This document shows positions 33,935 to 45,230 of a stretch of DNA of 64,000 bases, piece after piece. The position numbers and the translations under genes were made by a program. The stretch is from Panulirus ornatus. Its lineage: Eukaryota; Arthropoda; Malacostraca; Decapoda; Palinuridae. The stretch is taken from assembly GCF_036320965.1 (NCBI RefSeq), contig NC_092248.1, positions 21,116,552 through 21,180,551 of the forward strand. The letters are read 5' to 3'. The notes under the pieces are model-generated. The model made no database searches. It saw nothing but the letters and a program-made list of their open reading frames with translations, and was not told the DNA's origin. Numbering within the stretch: the stretch's first letter is position 1; each line of letters starts with the position of its first letter.

Positions 33935-35520
33935 TTTGTCTCACCCTGGCTCTTGTCTCACCCTGGCTCTTGTCCTACCCTGGGTTTTGTCTCACACTGG
34001 GTCTTGTCTCACCCTGGATACTTGCTCACCTTGGGTCTTGTCTCACACTGGTTCTTGTCTCACCCTGGGTCTTGCCTCATCCTGGGTCTTGTCTCATCTT
34101 GGATCTTGTCTCACACTGGGTCTTGTCTCACCCTGGGTAATGGTTCCCCTTGGGTCTTGTCTCACACTGGGTCTTGCCTCATCCTGGTTTTCTTGTCTCA
34201 CCCTGGGTCTTGCCTCATCCTGGGTCTTGTCTCACCTTGGATCTTGTCTCACACTGGGTCTTGCCTCATCCTGGGTCTTGTCTCACCTTGGATCTTGTCT
34301 CACACTGGTTCTTGTCTCACCCTGGGTCGTCCCACACTGGGTCTTGTCTCACACTGGGCCTTGTCTCAACCTGGGTCTTGTCCCACTGGGTCTTGTCTCA
34401 CACTGGATTTTGTGTCACACTGGGTCGTGTCTCACCCTGGGTTTTCTTACACTGGGTCTTGTCTCACCCTGGATCTTGTCTTGGGTCTTATCTCACACTG
34501 GGTTTTGTCTCACCCTGGGTACTGGCTGACCTTGGGTTTCATCTAACACTGGTTCTTGTCTCACTCTGGGTCTTGTCTCATCCTGGGTCTTGCTTCACTC
34601 TGGGTCTTGTCTCACCCTGGGTCTTATCTCTCCCTGGGTACTAGCTCTCCTTGGGTCTTATCTCATACTGGGTCTTGCCTCATCCTGGTTCTTGTCTCAC
34701 CCTGGTTCTTGTCTCACCCTGGGTCATGTCTCACACTGGGTCTTGTCTCAACCTGGGCCTTGTCTCACACTGGGTCTTGTCTCACCCTGGGTCTTGTCTC
34801 ACACTGGATCTTGTTTCACACTGTGTTTTGTCTCACACTGGGTCTTGTCTCAACCTTGGTTTTGTCTCACCCTGGGTCTTGTCTCACCCTGGGTATTGTC
34901 TCACACTGGGTCTTGTCTCACCTTGGGTCTTGTCTCACACTGGGTCTTGTCTCGCACTGGGTCTTGTCTTGTCTCGCACTGGGTCTTGTCTCACCCTGGG
35001 TCTTGTCTCACACTGGGTCTTGTCTAACACTAGCTCTTCTCACACTGGGTCTTGTCTCACACTGGTTCTTGTCTCGCACTGGGTCTTGTCTCACACTGGG
35101 TTTTGTCTCACTCTGTGTTTCGTCTCACCCTGGGTCTTGTCTCACACTGGATCTTGTCTTACCCTGGGTCTTGTCTCACACTGGGTTGTCTCACACTGGG
35201 TCTTGTCTTACACTGGGTTTTGTCTCACACTGGGTCTTGTCTCACGCTGTGTTTTGTCTCATACTGGGTCTTGTCTCACCCTGGATCTTGTCTCACCCTG
35301 GGTCTTGTCTCACACTGGGTTTTATCTCACATTGGGTCTTGTCTTACACTGGGTTTTGTCTCACACTGGGTCTTGTCTCACGCTGTGTTTTGTCTCATAC
35401 TGGGTCTTGTCTCACACTGGGTCTTGTCTCACCCTGGGTCTTGTCTCACACAGGGTCTTGTCTCACCCTGGGTCTTGTCTCACACTGGGTCTTGTCTCAC
35501 CCTGGGTTCTGCCTTACCTT
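33935..35520. repeat. 18-bp minisatellite, nearly 90 copies
   Basis: The unit is GGGTCTTGTCTCACCCTG, alternating with CACACTG, CTTGCCTCATCCTG and GGATCTTGTCTC variants. Higher-order mixes of CACCCTGG and CACACTGG units are visible. The plus strand unit has no stop triplet, so three long overlapping frames exist (34556-35779, 34651-35679, 33887-34546). Each translates to a six-residue repeat such as VLSHTG, GSCLTL or GLVSHW. The strand is strongly pyrimidine-biased. Confidence 0.95.
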
Positions 35521-35990
35521 AACTGGGTGTTGCCTCACCCTGGACTTTGCCTCATCATGGACAAAGCTTTCCTCATCCTTTGCCTCACTCTGTGTCTATC
35601 TTGCTTCCGCGTCTTGCCTCACCCTGTGCCTAGCCTCGCTCTGGCTCTTGCCTCATCCCTTACCGAGGATTGCGTATAAGGAAAGACACATTTGCTTGAA
35701 AGCGTCAGTCTTTCTGAATTGGAAACAAATTCATTCCAGTTTGAGAATCACTTGTCTTTTGTTCTTTATACAGTGCTAGAGGCTCTGACCACGAAGATAT
35801 ATGTTCATAAACTATGCTGAAGAAATATCTTACAGGAAAGTATACGATTAAACATAACTGGTCAAAGAAATATAACACTGTACTGTTTAGATGAGAAACG
35901 TGACGCGTTACCAAGGATTCTGGTTGTACAAGATTATACTAGGGAACGGATAATCTGCATGCTACCCGTGAGGATGTACTACTAACAGAT
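35521..35990. other. Decaying edge of the minisatellite, then single-copy spacer
   Basis: CTTGCCTCA- and CTTTGCCTCAC-like units fade out by about 35660, followed by about 330 bp with no supported gene. Confidence 0.5.
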
Positions 35991-35991
35991 A

Positions 35992-36083
<92 letters not shown>
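35991..36083. repeat. (AT)n microsatellite
   Basis: Pure (TA)n directly in front of the truncated 5' end of L11. Confidence 0.95.
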
Positions 36084-36086
<3 letters not shown>

Positions 36087-36441
36087 TAGTATGTTTGAGG
36101 AAAGGAACCTGTCTGATTTGGCTTTGAGTGAAACGAAGCTCAAGGGTAAAGGGGAAGAGTGGTTTGGGAATGTTTTGGGAGTAAAGTCAGGGGTTAGTGA
36201 GAGGACAAGAGCAAGGGAAGGAGTAGCACTACTGAAACAGGAGTAGTGGGAGTATAAGACAGAGTGATAGAAAGTAAAGTTTAGATAGATATGGGTAAAA
36301 AAGAAAGTGGATGGAGAGAGATGGGTAATTATTGGTGCCTATGCACCTGGGCATGAGAAGAAAGATCATGAGAGGCAGGGTGTTTTGGGAGCAGCTGAGC
36401 GAGTGTGTTAGCAGTTTTGATGCACGACACCGGGTTATAGT

Positions 36442-36941
36442 ATGGGTGATTTGAATGCAAAGGTGAGTAATGTGGCAGGTGAGGGAATAACTGGTGTACA
36501 TGGGGTGTTCAGTGTTGTAAATGGAAATGGTGAAGAGCTTATATATTTGTGTGCCGAAAAAGGACTAGTGATTGAGAATATATGGTTTAAAATGAGAGAT
36601 ATATATAAGTATACGTATGTAAGTAGGAGAGATAGCCAGAGAGCGTTATTGGATACATGTTAATTGACAGGCGCGTGAAAGAGAAACTCTTGGGTGTTAA
36701 TGTGCTGAGAGGTACAGTTGGAGGGATGCTTGATCTTGTGGAGGCGAAGGTGAAGATTTCTACAGGTTTTCAGAAAAGAAGAGAGAATGTTCGGGTGAAA
36801 AGAGTGGTGAGAGTAAGTCAGATTGTGAAGGAGACATGTGTGAAGAAGTACAATGAGAGACGGAGTGCAGAATGGAAAAAGGTGAGAGCAAAGGACGTAG
36901 AGGGAGTGGGGAGGAATGGGGTGTATTTAGGGAAGCAGTGA
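36442..36941 (+). pseudogene. LINE L11 endonuclease fragments
   Basis: 36442-36663 carries MGDLNAKVSNVAGEGITG and KYTYVSRRDSQRALLD. 36657-36941 carries LIDRRVKEKLLGVNVLRGTV and VEAKVKISTGFQKRRENV. The SDH catalytic box is lost: GGMSDHYLVEAKV has become GGMLDLVEAKV through a small deletion. Confidence 0.85.
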
Positions 36942-37638
36942 TGGCTTGCGCAAAAGATGCCTGTGACAAGAGAAGCGTGGGAGGTGGGTAGATTAGAAAG
37001 GGTAGTGAGTGGTGGGATGAAGAAGTAAGATTATTAGCGAAAGAGAAGAGAGAGCCATTAGGACGAGTTCTGCAGGGAAATAATGCAAATGACTGAGAGA
37101 TGTATAAAAGAAAGAGGCAGGAGTTCAAGAGAAAGGTGCAAGAGGTGAAAAAGAGGGCAAATGAGAGTTTGGGTAAGAGAGAATCGTTAAAATTCAAGGA
37201 GAATAAAAAGATGTTTGGAAGGAGGTAAATAAAGTGCGTACGACAAGAGAACAAATGGGAACATCAGTGAAGGGGGCTAATGAGGAGGTAATAACAAGTC
37301 GTGGTGATGTGAAAAGGAGATGGAGTGAGTAGTTCGAGAGTTTGTTGAATGTGTTAGATGATATAGGGTGTGTTGGTCGAGGTGGTGTGCGAAGTGAGAG
37401 GGTCAGGGAGAATGGTTTGGTAAACAGAGAAGAGGTAGTGAAAGCTTTGCAGGAAGATGACAGCCGGCAAGTCGGCGGGTTTGGATGGTATTGCAGTAGA
37501 ATCTATTAAAAAAAGCGGGTGACTGTGTTGTTGACTGGTTGGTGAGGATACTCAGTGTACGTATGGCTCACGGTGAAGTGCCTGAGGATTGGCGGAATGC
37601 ATGCATAGTGCCATTGTACAAAGGCAAAGGGGATAAAC

Positions 37639-38337
37639 GTGAGTGTATATATAGTGAGTGTATATAAGAGTGAGTGCTCAAATTACAGAGGTATAAGTTT
37701 GTTGAGTATTCCTGGTAAATTATATGGGAGGGTATTGATTGAGAGGGTGAAGGCACGTACAGAGCATCAGATTGGGGAAGAGCAGTGTGGTTTCAGAAGT
37801 GGTAGAGGATGTGTGGATCAGGTGTTTGCTTTGAAGAATGTATGTGAGAAATACTTAGAAAAGCAAATGGATTTGTATGTAGCATTTATGGATCTGGAGA
37901 AGGCATATAATAGAGTTGATAGAGATGCTCTGTGGAAGGTATTAAGAATATATGGTGTGGGAGGCAAGTTGTTAGAAGCAGTGAAAAGTTTTTATCGAGG
38001 ATGTAAGGCATATGTACGTGTAGGAAGAGTGGAAAGTGATTGGTTCCCAGTGAATGTCGGTTTGCGGCAGGTGTGCGTGACGTTTCCATGGCTGTTTAAT
38101 TTGTTTATGGATGGGGTTGTTAGGGAGGTGAATGCAAGAGTTTTGGAGAGAGGGGCAAGTATGCAGTCTGTTGTGGATAAGAGGGCTTGGGAAGTGAGTC
38201 AGTTGTTATTCGCTTATGATACAGCGCTGGTGGCTGATTCGGGTGAGAAACTGCAGAAGCTGGTGACTGAGCTTGGTAATGTTTGTGAAAGAAGAAAGCT
38301 GAGAGTAAGTGTGAATAAGAGCAACGATATTAGGTAA
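37639..38337 (+). pseudogene. LINE L11 reverse transcriptase with FAYD box
   Basis: A 232-codon frame: SECSNYRGISLLSIPGKLYG, GFRSGRGCVDQVFALKN, AFMDLEKAYNRVDRD, NVGLRQVCVTFPWLFNLFMD, QLLFAYDTALVAD. The catalytic FADD is FAYD (GAT to TAT) and the QG of LRQGC is changed to QV, both expected to kill the enzyme. A deletion after SNDIR removes the [13 protein letters not shown] segment. Confidence 0.85.
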
Positions 38338-38343
38338 GTTTGA

Positions 38344-38983
38344 ATGGAGAAAAACTGGAGGAAGCGAAGTGTTTTTAGATATCTGGGAGTGGATTTGGCA
38401 GCGGATGTAAACATGGAAGCGGAAGTGCGACACAGGGTGGGGGAGGGGACGAAGGTTCTGGGAGTGTTGAAGAATGTGTGGAAGGCGAGAACATTATCTC
38501 AGAGAGCAAAATTGGGTATGTTTGAAGGAATATTGGTTCCAACAATCTTATATGGTTGTGTGGCGTGGGCTATAGATAGGGTTGTGCGGAGGAGGGTGTA
38601 TGTGTTGGTTGGAAATGAGATGTTTGAGGACAATATGTGGAGTGAGGTGGTTTGATCGAGTAAGTAATGAAACGGTAAGAGAGATGTGTGGTAATAAAAA
38701 GAGTGCGGTTGAGAGAGCAGAAAAGAGTGTATTGAAATGGTTTGGTCACATGGAGAGATTGGGTGACGGAAGACTGACAAAAAGGATATATGTGTCAGAG
38801 GTGGAGGGAACGAGGAGAAGTGGGAGACCAAATTGGAGGTGGAAGGATGGAGAGAAAAAGATTTTGAGCGATCGGGACCTGAACATGCAGGAGGGTGAAA
38901 GGCGAGCAAGGAATAGAGTGAATTGTCACGATGTGGTATACCGGGTTCGACGTGCTGTCAATGGATTGAACCAGGGCATGTGA
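38344..38983 (+). pseudogene. LINE L11 C-terminal region
   Basis: Two frames, 38344-38655 ([35 protein letters not shown]) and 38582-38983 ([55 protein letters not shown]-stop), separated by a frameshift near 38605. The native subfamily B C-terminus is present. Confidence 0.85.
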
Positions 38984-39149
38984 AGCGTCCAGGGTAAACC
39001 ATGGAAAGTTTTGTGAAGCCTGGTTGTGGAAAAGGAGCTGTGGTTTCGATGCATTATACATGACAGCTAGAGACAGTGTGAACGAACGTGGCCTTTGTTG
39101 TCTTTTCGAAACGCTACCTCGCGCGCGTGCGGGGTGAGGAAGGTGTCAT

Positions 39150-39356
39150 TCCCTTCACAATCCCGACACATGAAATGACAACCCCCTCCCTCCGCATATG
39201 CGCGAGGTAGCGCTAGGAAAAGACAACAAATGCCACATTCGTTCACACTCAGTCTCTAGGTGTCATGTGTAATGCACCGAAACCACAGCTCCCTTTCCAA
39301 ATACAGGCCCCACAGAACTTTCCATGGTTTACCCCAGACGCTTCACATGCCCTGTA
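39150..39356 (-). mobile_element. Inverted piece of the LINE B-type 3' UTR
   Basis: A minus-strand copy of the segment between CCATGGAAAG and GTGTGGCG of the long 3' UTR (reverse complement of GGCCTTTGTTGTCTTTTCC and the following blocks). It lies directly after the same segment of L11 in plus orientation and makes an inverted repeat with arms of about 170 bp. Confidence 0.85.
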
Positions 39357-39357
39357 C

Positions 39358-39537
39358 ATAGACAGGGGAGAAAGAAAATTACCCAAGTATTTCCTGCATG
39401 TTGTAGAAGGTGACTAAGAAGGGAAGGGAGTGCGGTACTGGAAATCCTCCCCTCCCGGTTTTTAGTTTTCAAAAAAAAGGAACAAAGAATGGGGCCCGGG
39501 GGAGGATGTTCCCTCTAATGCTGTCCTCTGTTCTATA
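39358..39537 (+). mobile_element. SINE-1 copy d, diverged, tail missing
   Basis: Head ACAGGGGAGAAAGAAAATTA, GTTGTAGAAGGTGACTAAGA, GGAAATCCTCCCCTCCCG, then CAAAAAAAAGGAACAAAGAA, GGGCCCGGGGGAGGATGTTC, TGCTGTCCTCTGTTCTA. It ends before the CGCTACCTCGC hairpin. It is more diverged than copies a and b. Confidence 0.7.
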
Positions 39538-40537
39538 AGAAAAATTAAGATGCATTTGATACTGATACAGAATAAGCCAAATGTGTGATCTCCAGTTTCA
39601 TTTACATGACACTTGCCTCTCGCGATGAAATGTATTTGTAAGTCTTGTAACACTACAAACGAGGCTTGAGGCAACCTTTAACGCTAGCTAGCTCCACACA
39701 CAAGTCTCGAAGCAATCACAGATGTACCTTCAGCCTATTAAACTGTAGAGAATAATCCAATATCTGGTTACTGTATAAACCTCTTAACTCGGTATGCTAA
39801 TCCTCACCTGTGTATCAGTGTGGAGAAATTCTTCAGGTATGATGGGGTGTGTGTTCATACCGGGAGCGTCATCCTCAGGTTCAGCATGACGATGATGGCA
39901 GAACATAAGCATCGCTCACTCACTCACTCGTCTCTCGCGGGACCGACGCGACCACGCACACTGCCTGCATCAACAAGTTGGACGGTCCGTAGTAAACCTC
40001 AGTCCTCTAAATTCTGCATTATCTCTCCACTTCCACCGTCAGTGTCTTACACACCCAACACATACTAGATCTGAGGAACACTTCTTGGTGACACGGGAGA
40101 AATTAAGAGTTCGACCGACACATTCAAATATCTAGTTTTCAAGGACACCAAAGATGGCAATACCATAGAGACTGCTCGCTGATTGGCCGACAGCTGCCAT
40201 CCCACTGACCAGCAGTGTGTTACACCGTTCACTTGAAATGAGCAGCGGTTGTCGATTTCTGCACACCAAGGAACGCCGTGGCTCTGCTATCTTATGTACA
40301 GTAATAGCTTTTCAGCTCCGTGTTATTGTATTCAAATGTTGCACCTACACGCGATACACTTCCAACAGATTCAGCGTAAATGATCACAAAAAGTCTTGGT
40401 CGGAATAAACGACAGATTTCTTATTTTGCTCATTAAGTCTCAACTTTTCTGGGGACGTTCAATAAAGATTTTCATGGTGTGTAAAAGACACTAAAAGTTC
40501 TGCAGGAGTTTCCGTGTGAAGGAGAGAAGTCTGTCTA

Positions 40538-40569
<32 letters not shown>

Positions 40570-40675
40570 GCACGAGCGATGACCACAAACAGTCTCATCG
40601 ATTACACATCCTCACGGATAAATACACTCGCATGGCTTCTACATTTGCGTTACACCACATGGACGACGGACCAAG
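39538..40675. other. Single-copy sequence upstream of a candidate first exon
   Basis: Mixed composition with CpG-containing patches near 39930-40000; (CA)n at about 40543-40569. Short frames only. No TATA box or initiator could be assigned with confidence. Confidence 0.45.
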
Positions 40676-40777
40676 ATGGCATTAACAGATCTTCGATTAG
40701 CCGCGAGAGTTCTAGACCAACTGAGCGATCCCCAGTTTAACAACACGAGCCAGATCTTTAACGGGCTTCACCGTACG
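40676..40777 (+). CDS. Candidate first coding exon, 34 codons, unknown protein
   Basis: The start codon lies in a strong context (ACCAAGATGGC: A at -3, G at +4). The frame reads MALTDLRLAARVLDQLSD then PQFNNTSQIFNGLHRT and meets a good 5' splice site at a codon boundary (ACG/GTATGT at 40777/40778). The residue mix is soluble and helix-like, unlike the repeat-derived frames nearby. I do not recognise the family, and no second exon in phase could be identified with confidence. If the donor is not used the frame continues to 40888 and becomes low in quality (Pro/Ser/Arg-rich). A chance ORF remains possible. Confidence 0.35.
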
Positions 40778-42004
40778 GTATGTCATGGGAGCAGAGCGAA
40801 GCCGAGGTCGCCACCAACACCGGCGGAGCGTTACGACGAACACCCGTCCTCGCCGAAGGCCACACGGACACTGAGTGATGTGATCTGATGTCTCTCATTC
40901 CCCCTGACGGCTGCCAAACGTGGGATCCGAAAACTTCCTCAAAACATCTCCGATCTTCCTCTTACCTCACATCTCTGTTTGTATATCTGTCATTTAATCG
41001 TTTAATCAAACTGTAACAGCAAAGGTACTGCATGATTCCATCTGCTCGTTCTCCTCGTCGAAGAACTTACTCCGAAGGAGTCTATCTTTTCCCTGCCACT
41101 GATTGCAGCGCAGCCTTCGAATGACAGGTATTCCCAAAGAAGGGGTCATGGTGTTTTATGATAATGACAACTGTAAATCAGAAACAGATGTTGGGCCCCA
41201 GATATGCTTTACCTTCTAGAACCCTGATGTTGGTCCTGGAGGCTCGTCTGCCTCCACATTTCTGTCTAAACTCTAGCTTCTGCAGCTTCAGGATGTCTGA
41301 GGACGCGATCTTAAAGCCTATGGTGCCGTACACTCCGCAGATTTTTATTCTGTGACTTTTCAGTTATTATGTGACTTGAACAGTTTATGGCAGCGGGTGT
41401 TTACTGGTTTTATTCTCGCTACACTTATGGAACCTTCATGAGTTGAGTGTGCCACTTTACGAAGTTTCCTTCAAGCCTACAGGGAATGATATTTAGATAC
41501 AGAGAGAGAACCATACTTCTCTGGATTTCTAATATGTAGAATATGATGCATCTCTCCTATCGAAGTTCTATTACAGTCTTACATTGCTTTCGGTCGTTTC
41601 CAATATGGTGATTATTGATACAATCACTACGCATTTCGTAACGCTGCAATGTAGCCTGTCTTGAAAGGTGATGTTAACATGCAACATTATTCTAATGTGA
41701 AGAATGTAAGTGGTTTTTGCTTCTCTCGTCTTGCATTCAGCAGGATCCAGCCTACCACCTTCTTGAAGGAGGCATACCTCTGTTCTGGTTGCTTGCCGAA
41801 GATCATCAAATATAACTTCATCCTGATGTTTTTCCTTTACAATTTCTCTTCGTGAGATAATAATGCAGTTTAATGCTGTCTAATAATTTTGTAAATATAG
41901 TCATAATTTCTTCTTTGCAACTCTTCGTCAATTGACAAAAAAAAAAATGAAGCTTTGTTATCACATACACCATGCCCTTTTCAAAGGCCAACTGGATGAC
42001 TTGA
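40778..42004. other. Single-copy sequence around the candidate exons
   Basis: Apart from the minus-strand candidate at 41213-41349, only short frames. An A-run at 41938-41947. Nothing else is supported. Confidence 0.4.
41213..41349 (-). CDS. Candidate internal exon, 45 codons, unknown protein
   Basis: On the minus strand, a CACAG/A acceptor (AG at 41350-41351) is followed by the open frame IKICGVYGTIGFKIASSDIL then KLQKLEFRQKCGGRRASRTN and IRVLE, and a GAAG/GTAAAG donor (GT at 41211-41212). The segment has no ATG at its start, so it would be an internal exon. It is 137 nt long. The peptide is of natural composition, with a hydrophobic glycine-containing first half and a basic second half. 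The acceptor lacks a good pyrimidine tract. I cannot name the family. Confidence 0.35.
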
Positions 42005-42640
42005 TTGATATCTAGTCGTAGTCATGAATTAATAACAACAACAGAAAACAACAGCAACTGACACAGGCAACAGTAGTAAGCTACATGTTACAAGTAACAA
42101 CATCAGCACAGATAACATCAGCAGGCGCCGTGATCAACAGTAACGTTCATAGTAACAAAAGTACCATTTGTACGTAAAACAGTAACAATAACAGGTAACA
42201 GAGTCTCTCCAGTGAAAGCAACAACAGCTTCGGACAGCAACAACAACCAGCAAGAATACAACGTCACAAGCACTACACTCACAAGCAGGATGAGGACGTC
42301 ACACGCAAAAGCAGTAGTAGATCAGAGGTAGTGTGTCACACATAACAGACATACCTATAGTGAGTATAGTAACTAACAGGGGTAGCAAGTCGTGCGTAAC
42401 AGGTAATAACAGTCACATTCAGGAATAATAACAGAAATTCGAGGTCAAGTTAAAACTGTAACACTTACTAGTGGACCTAGCAACAGTAAGAGTCAAAGAT
42501 AGTAACAGTCAGTTTACCAGTCACATGTAACAGTGCCGGTTTATATCATACCAGTCAATAGATAGCAAGGCTATCAGTCACATGTAACGGTTGTAACAGT
42601 CAGATAAGACTAGTAAGTAATAACAAATAAAAAACACAGA
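42005..42640. repeat. Degenerate AACA/AGTAACA-rich tract
   Basis: ACAACAACAG, AGTAACA, GTCACATGTAAC and CAGGTAACAG recur irregularly over about 630 bp (for example CAGTCACATGTAAC twice, near 42520 and 42573). It looks like an old, eroded short tandem array. Confidence 0.6.
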
Positions 42641-43779
42641 CTCTATCCGTCCAAATCTAAATTTCGCTCCGTGATAGATTTTATGACGTGTCACAAATAA
42701 CGTCACACGTCACACAACAGCAGAGATAACGAACGGTCGTAACGCGGCAACAACAGACGGGAAAAAAGTGACAGGCTTTGGGTGAGTGTAAGGCAGAGCA
42801 GATGTAAACGTAGCGTAAAATAATGTTTAAGGAAGGAGAGTTGAGAGTGTCAAAGATGGCTGGGTACACAGCAGATGGAGTGGTTATGCGAGTTTGAACG
42901 TCTAACAGGAAACTCGACACCCTAGTGTCCTTCCCGGCTCCACGGAAAACTCATAAACATGATGCGTCAGGAGTATCCTCTCACTATGGAAGGCTTGTAC
43001 TGATGTAAGGGACACAACTTTTTTTTATTTTAGCAGCGAATACACATTGTCCTCTGTTACGTTAGCTGGAGAGGTAGACATAGTGTATATCTTAAAGATA
43101 ATTGGATGTTTTTTTATTTGTCTTTCCTAACAACCATGACCTGATTCCTTTTTAAAAGCCAAGTTTTCCACTACCTCCAAAACTCTAGAATTATTTTTCC
43201 GACTTCAACTCCTTATGTTACATTCTAATGTTTCTCATACTTCACTTAATGCTCGGTCTCGCTGTGTGCTTTCGTCCGTGACTGGAGCCTTTAATATAAA
43301 GGAAAGTAATGTAGGGTATACCTCAGGGGCGCGTCCGTTTTTTGATTTCATGTTAACGAACACCACATCAAATTATTTCTCTTCCAGTGCACAGTAAATT
43401 GTGATATGGGTATTCTAGTTTAGATAAGCTTAGGGTGTCGAGGTGAAATCAAAACTAACACAAAATAACCCACCTCAACCCCAGTGATACACAGTGTATC
43501 CCAGCTACTCCGCTAAAGATGGAGCAACTCGTAGGTTCTCGTTCCTCCTAACCCTTCATATTAGCATTCCCTCACTCCCTGATGCACCTCTCAGTCGTCC
43601 GATACCCCTACACGGTAATCTCCATACATATAGTCCATAAAGCCCCTTTGGCCGTGGAGCAAAACGTATGGACATACTATCATTCATGTATTTGGAATGT
43701 GCCTCTGAACTTGGGCCATTTGTGCGTTGCTCGTTTTTCTGCGTGTGAATAAAGACCAATTTTTTTTTTTTTCGTCTTG
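42641..43779. other. Single-copy sequence, possible 5' remains of the Jockey-group fossil
   Basis: No supported gene. The part after about 43500 may belong to the old LINE that is recognisable from 43780 on, but motifs are not clear. Confidence 0.4.
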
Positions 43780-45230
43780 AAAACATGCAGTGGTACAGCC
43801 TAACCTCAAATAGGGTGACCATTCTTCCCATTCCAGCAACAGTGTTGTTCGACTGACTTCTGGGCTTAAAGTCTTCGAATATCTCCTCAACTTTCAAATC
43901 CTTCAGGATCTCGAGTCTCACAGTCTTCTCTGATCATCAGGTTTTGCTCTCATGAGGCGAGATCCACCGGCGATAACTTCTCCTATCGAACTAATGTCTG
44001 GTCATCCCCTCTGGAAGATCCTTCGAGAATCCATTGCTGTAGACCTTGATATATCGAAGGCTTTTCATTGGGTGTGACACTGGGGTCTGATCTTCAGATC
44101 TTCTCTTTACTGTTTCCCCTGCTTTACTCTGTTCTCACATACGTCACTTCCTCTCTGGCCGATCTGTCTTCGTAATGTTGATGGAACCACCTCTCTCATT
44201 TCCTCTGTCAACAGCGGCCTCCCTCAGAGTTCTGTTCTCCCTACTGCGCTTTTCATCCGTTTCATCGACGAATTCCTTCCTTGAAGAGATAATCAGATGC
44301 ACCAATATGCTGTCAAATCAACACGTCCTTCAGATCTTCTCTATTCTCCTTGCTGCATCTACGTCTAAACACTTCAAAACATCCTCTATATACACACTAA
44401 GGATTCGGACAAGATTTCTCAGTGAGGTACGTTCAACCCATGAAGGCTTAATATTACTTCTAGAACCCAAGTTTCATCCTATTTCTCCCTCTAAGAACCG
44501 TTTACAAATATCTTTTTCATGGTTCTATAATTCCACTACTCTACACAACAACCGTGTTTGAATCACCTTGACCTTTGATCAGCTTTGGCAAACACATATC
44601 ACGCCATAGCCATGTCTGCCTCGACGAAACTGGGAATCCGCTCTGACGCCGGATTTCTTCTGAACACTCGCTGCCATTATGCAAAGGACTGATTCGTCTC
44701 GTGTGGAGTACTGCTTTCACATCGCTCTACATATTTACCTAACAGAGTCCAGAGCAGTCCGACCTCCTCTTCCAGCACGATCACAGAAGCATTTGCCCAA
44801 CTGTTGGTTTTCTCTTTGTCTCGTTATCCAAATGAACCAACAGGAAACAGAAACACAGACGCTAGGTTTTCGTCTATTTGTCAGTAAACTCCAGTGCAAC
44901 TGTCTCTGTTATACTGATATCACTTTTGGTTTCTGCCCTTGAGATCAAGCTGTCTGTGTGGCCCCGCCATTAAGTATACCTCTTAAGGCTCCGCAAACAA
45001 CTGCGTCTCTACATGACGAGTGTGTGGCCGTTGCCAAGCAAGGTTGGGCCATTGTGATGTCTACTATCTGCCAACACCACAGTAAGGACTGTATCTTCTC
45101 AAGTCATCATATACGATCATAAACTCTCCCCTTCTTTATATGGCAGACTTTCACTTCCTCTAAGACTCTCTAATTATCTTTTTCCATTATATCTTATCTA
45201 TTTATCCCTTTTGATATTTAAGCTGAGGCC
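43780..45230 (+). mobile_element. Ancient Jockey-superfamily LINE reverse transcriptase, decayed
   Basis: In shifting plus-strand frames the classic RT order is readable: GLKVFEYLLNFQILQDLESH (about 43865), ARSTGDNFSYRTNVWSSPL (about 43953), AVDLDISKAFHWV-stop-H (44036-44080, first catalytic Asp), SGRSVFVNVDGTTSLISSV (about 44155), NSGLPQSSVLPTALFIRFID (44209 on), and later KLGIRSDAGFLL and LPLCKGLIRLVWS (44680-44706), RVQSSPTSSS, and YTDITFGFC (about 44910). The FADD box is not clear. These motifs fit the Jockey/CR1-like superfamily rather than the RTE copies elsewhere. Many stops and indels show it is much older. The minus-strand frame 43556-43921 is only its shadow. Confidence 0.75.

Larger units (their letters stand above)
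36084..39140 (+). mobile_element. RTE LINE copy L11, near full length, subfamily B
   Basis: It begins inside the endonuclease N-terminus (GGTAGTATGTTTGAGGAAAG) and runs through linker and RT to the long 3' UTR, ending GCTACCTCGCGCGCGTGCGG at about 39115-39140 without the terminal stem-loop. Many indels and stops are present. A local duplication (GAGTGTATATATAGTGAGTG, about 37640-37665) interrupts the KGKGDKSECSNY motif. Confidence 0.92.

Noticed and set aside
34556..35779. 407-codon plus-strand frame over the 18-bp repeat
   Set aside because: Same reason; two other frames are equally open and the translation is a 6-residue repeat.
40516..40888. Longer version of the candidate first exon without splicing, up to 40888
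   Set aside because: After the GTATGT donor the frame becomes Pro/Ser/Arg-rich with no support, so only the part before the donor was kept.
43556..43921. 121-codon minus-strand ORF
   Set aside because: It is antisense to readable Jockey-group RT motifs on the plus strand.
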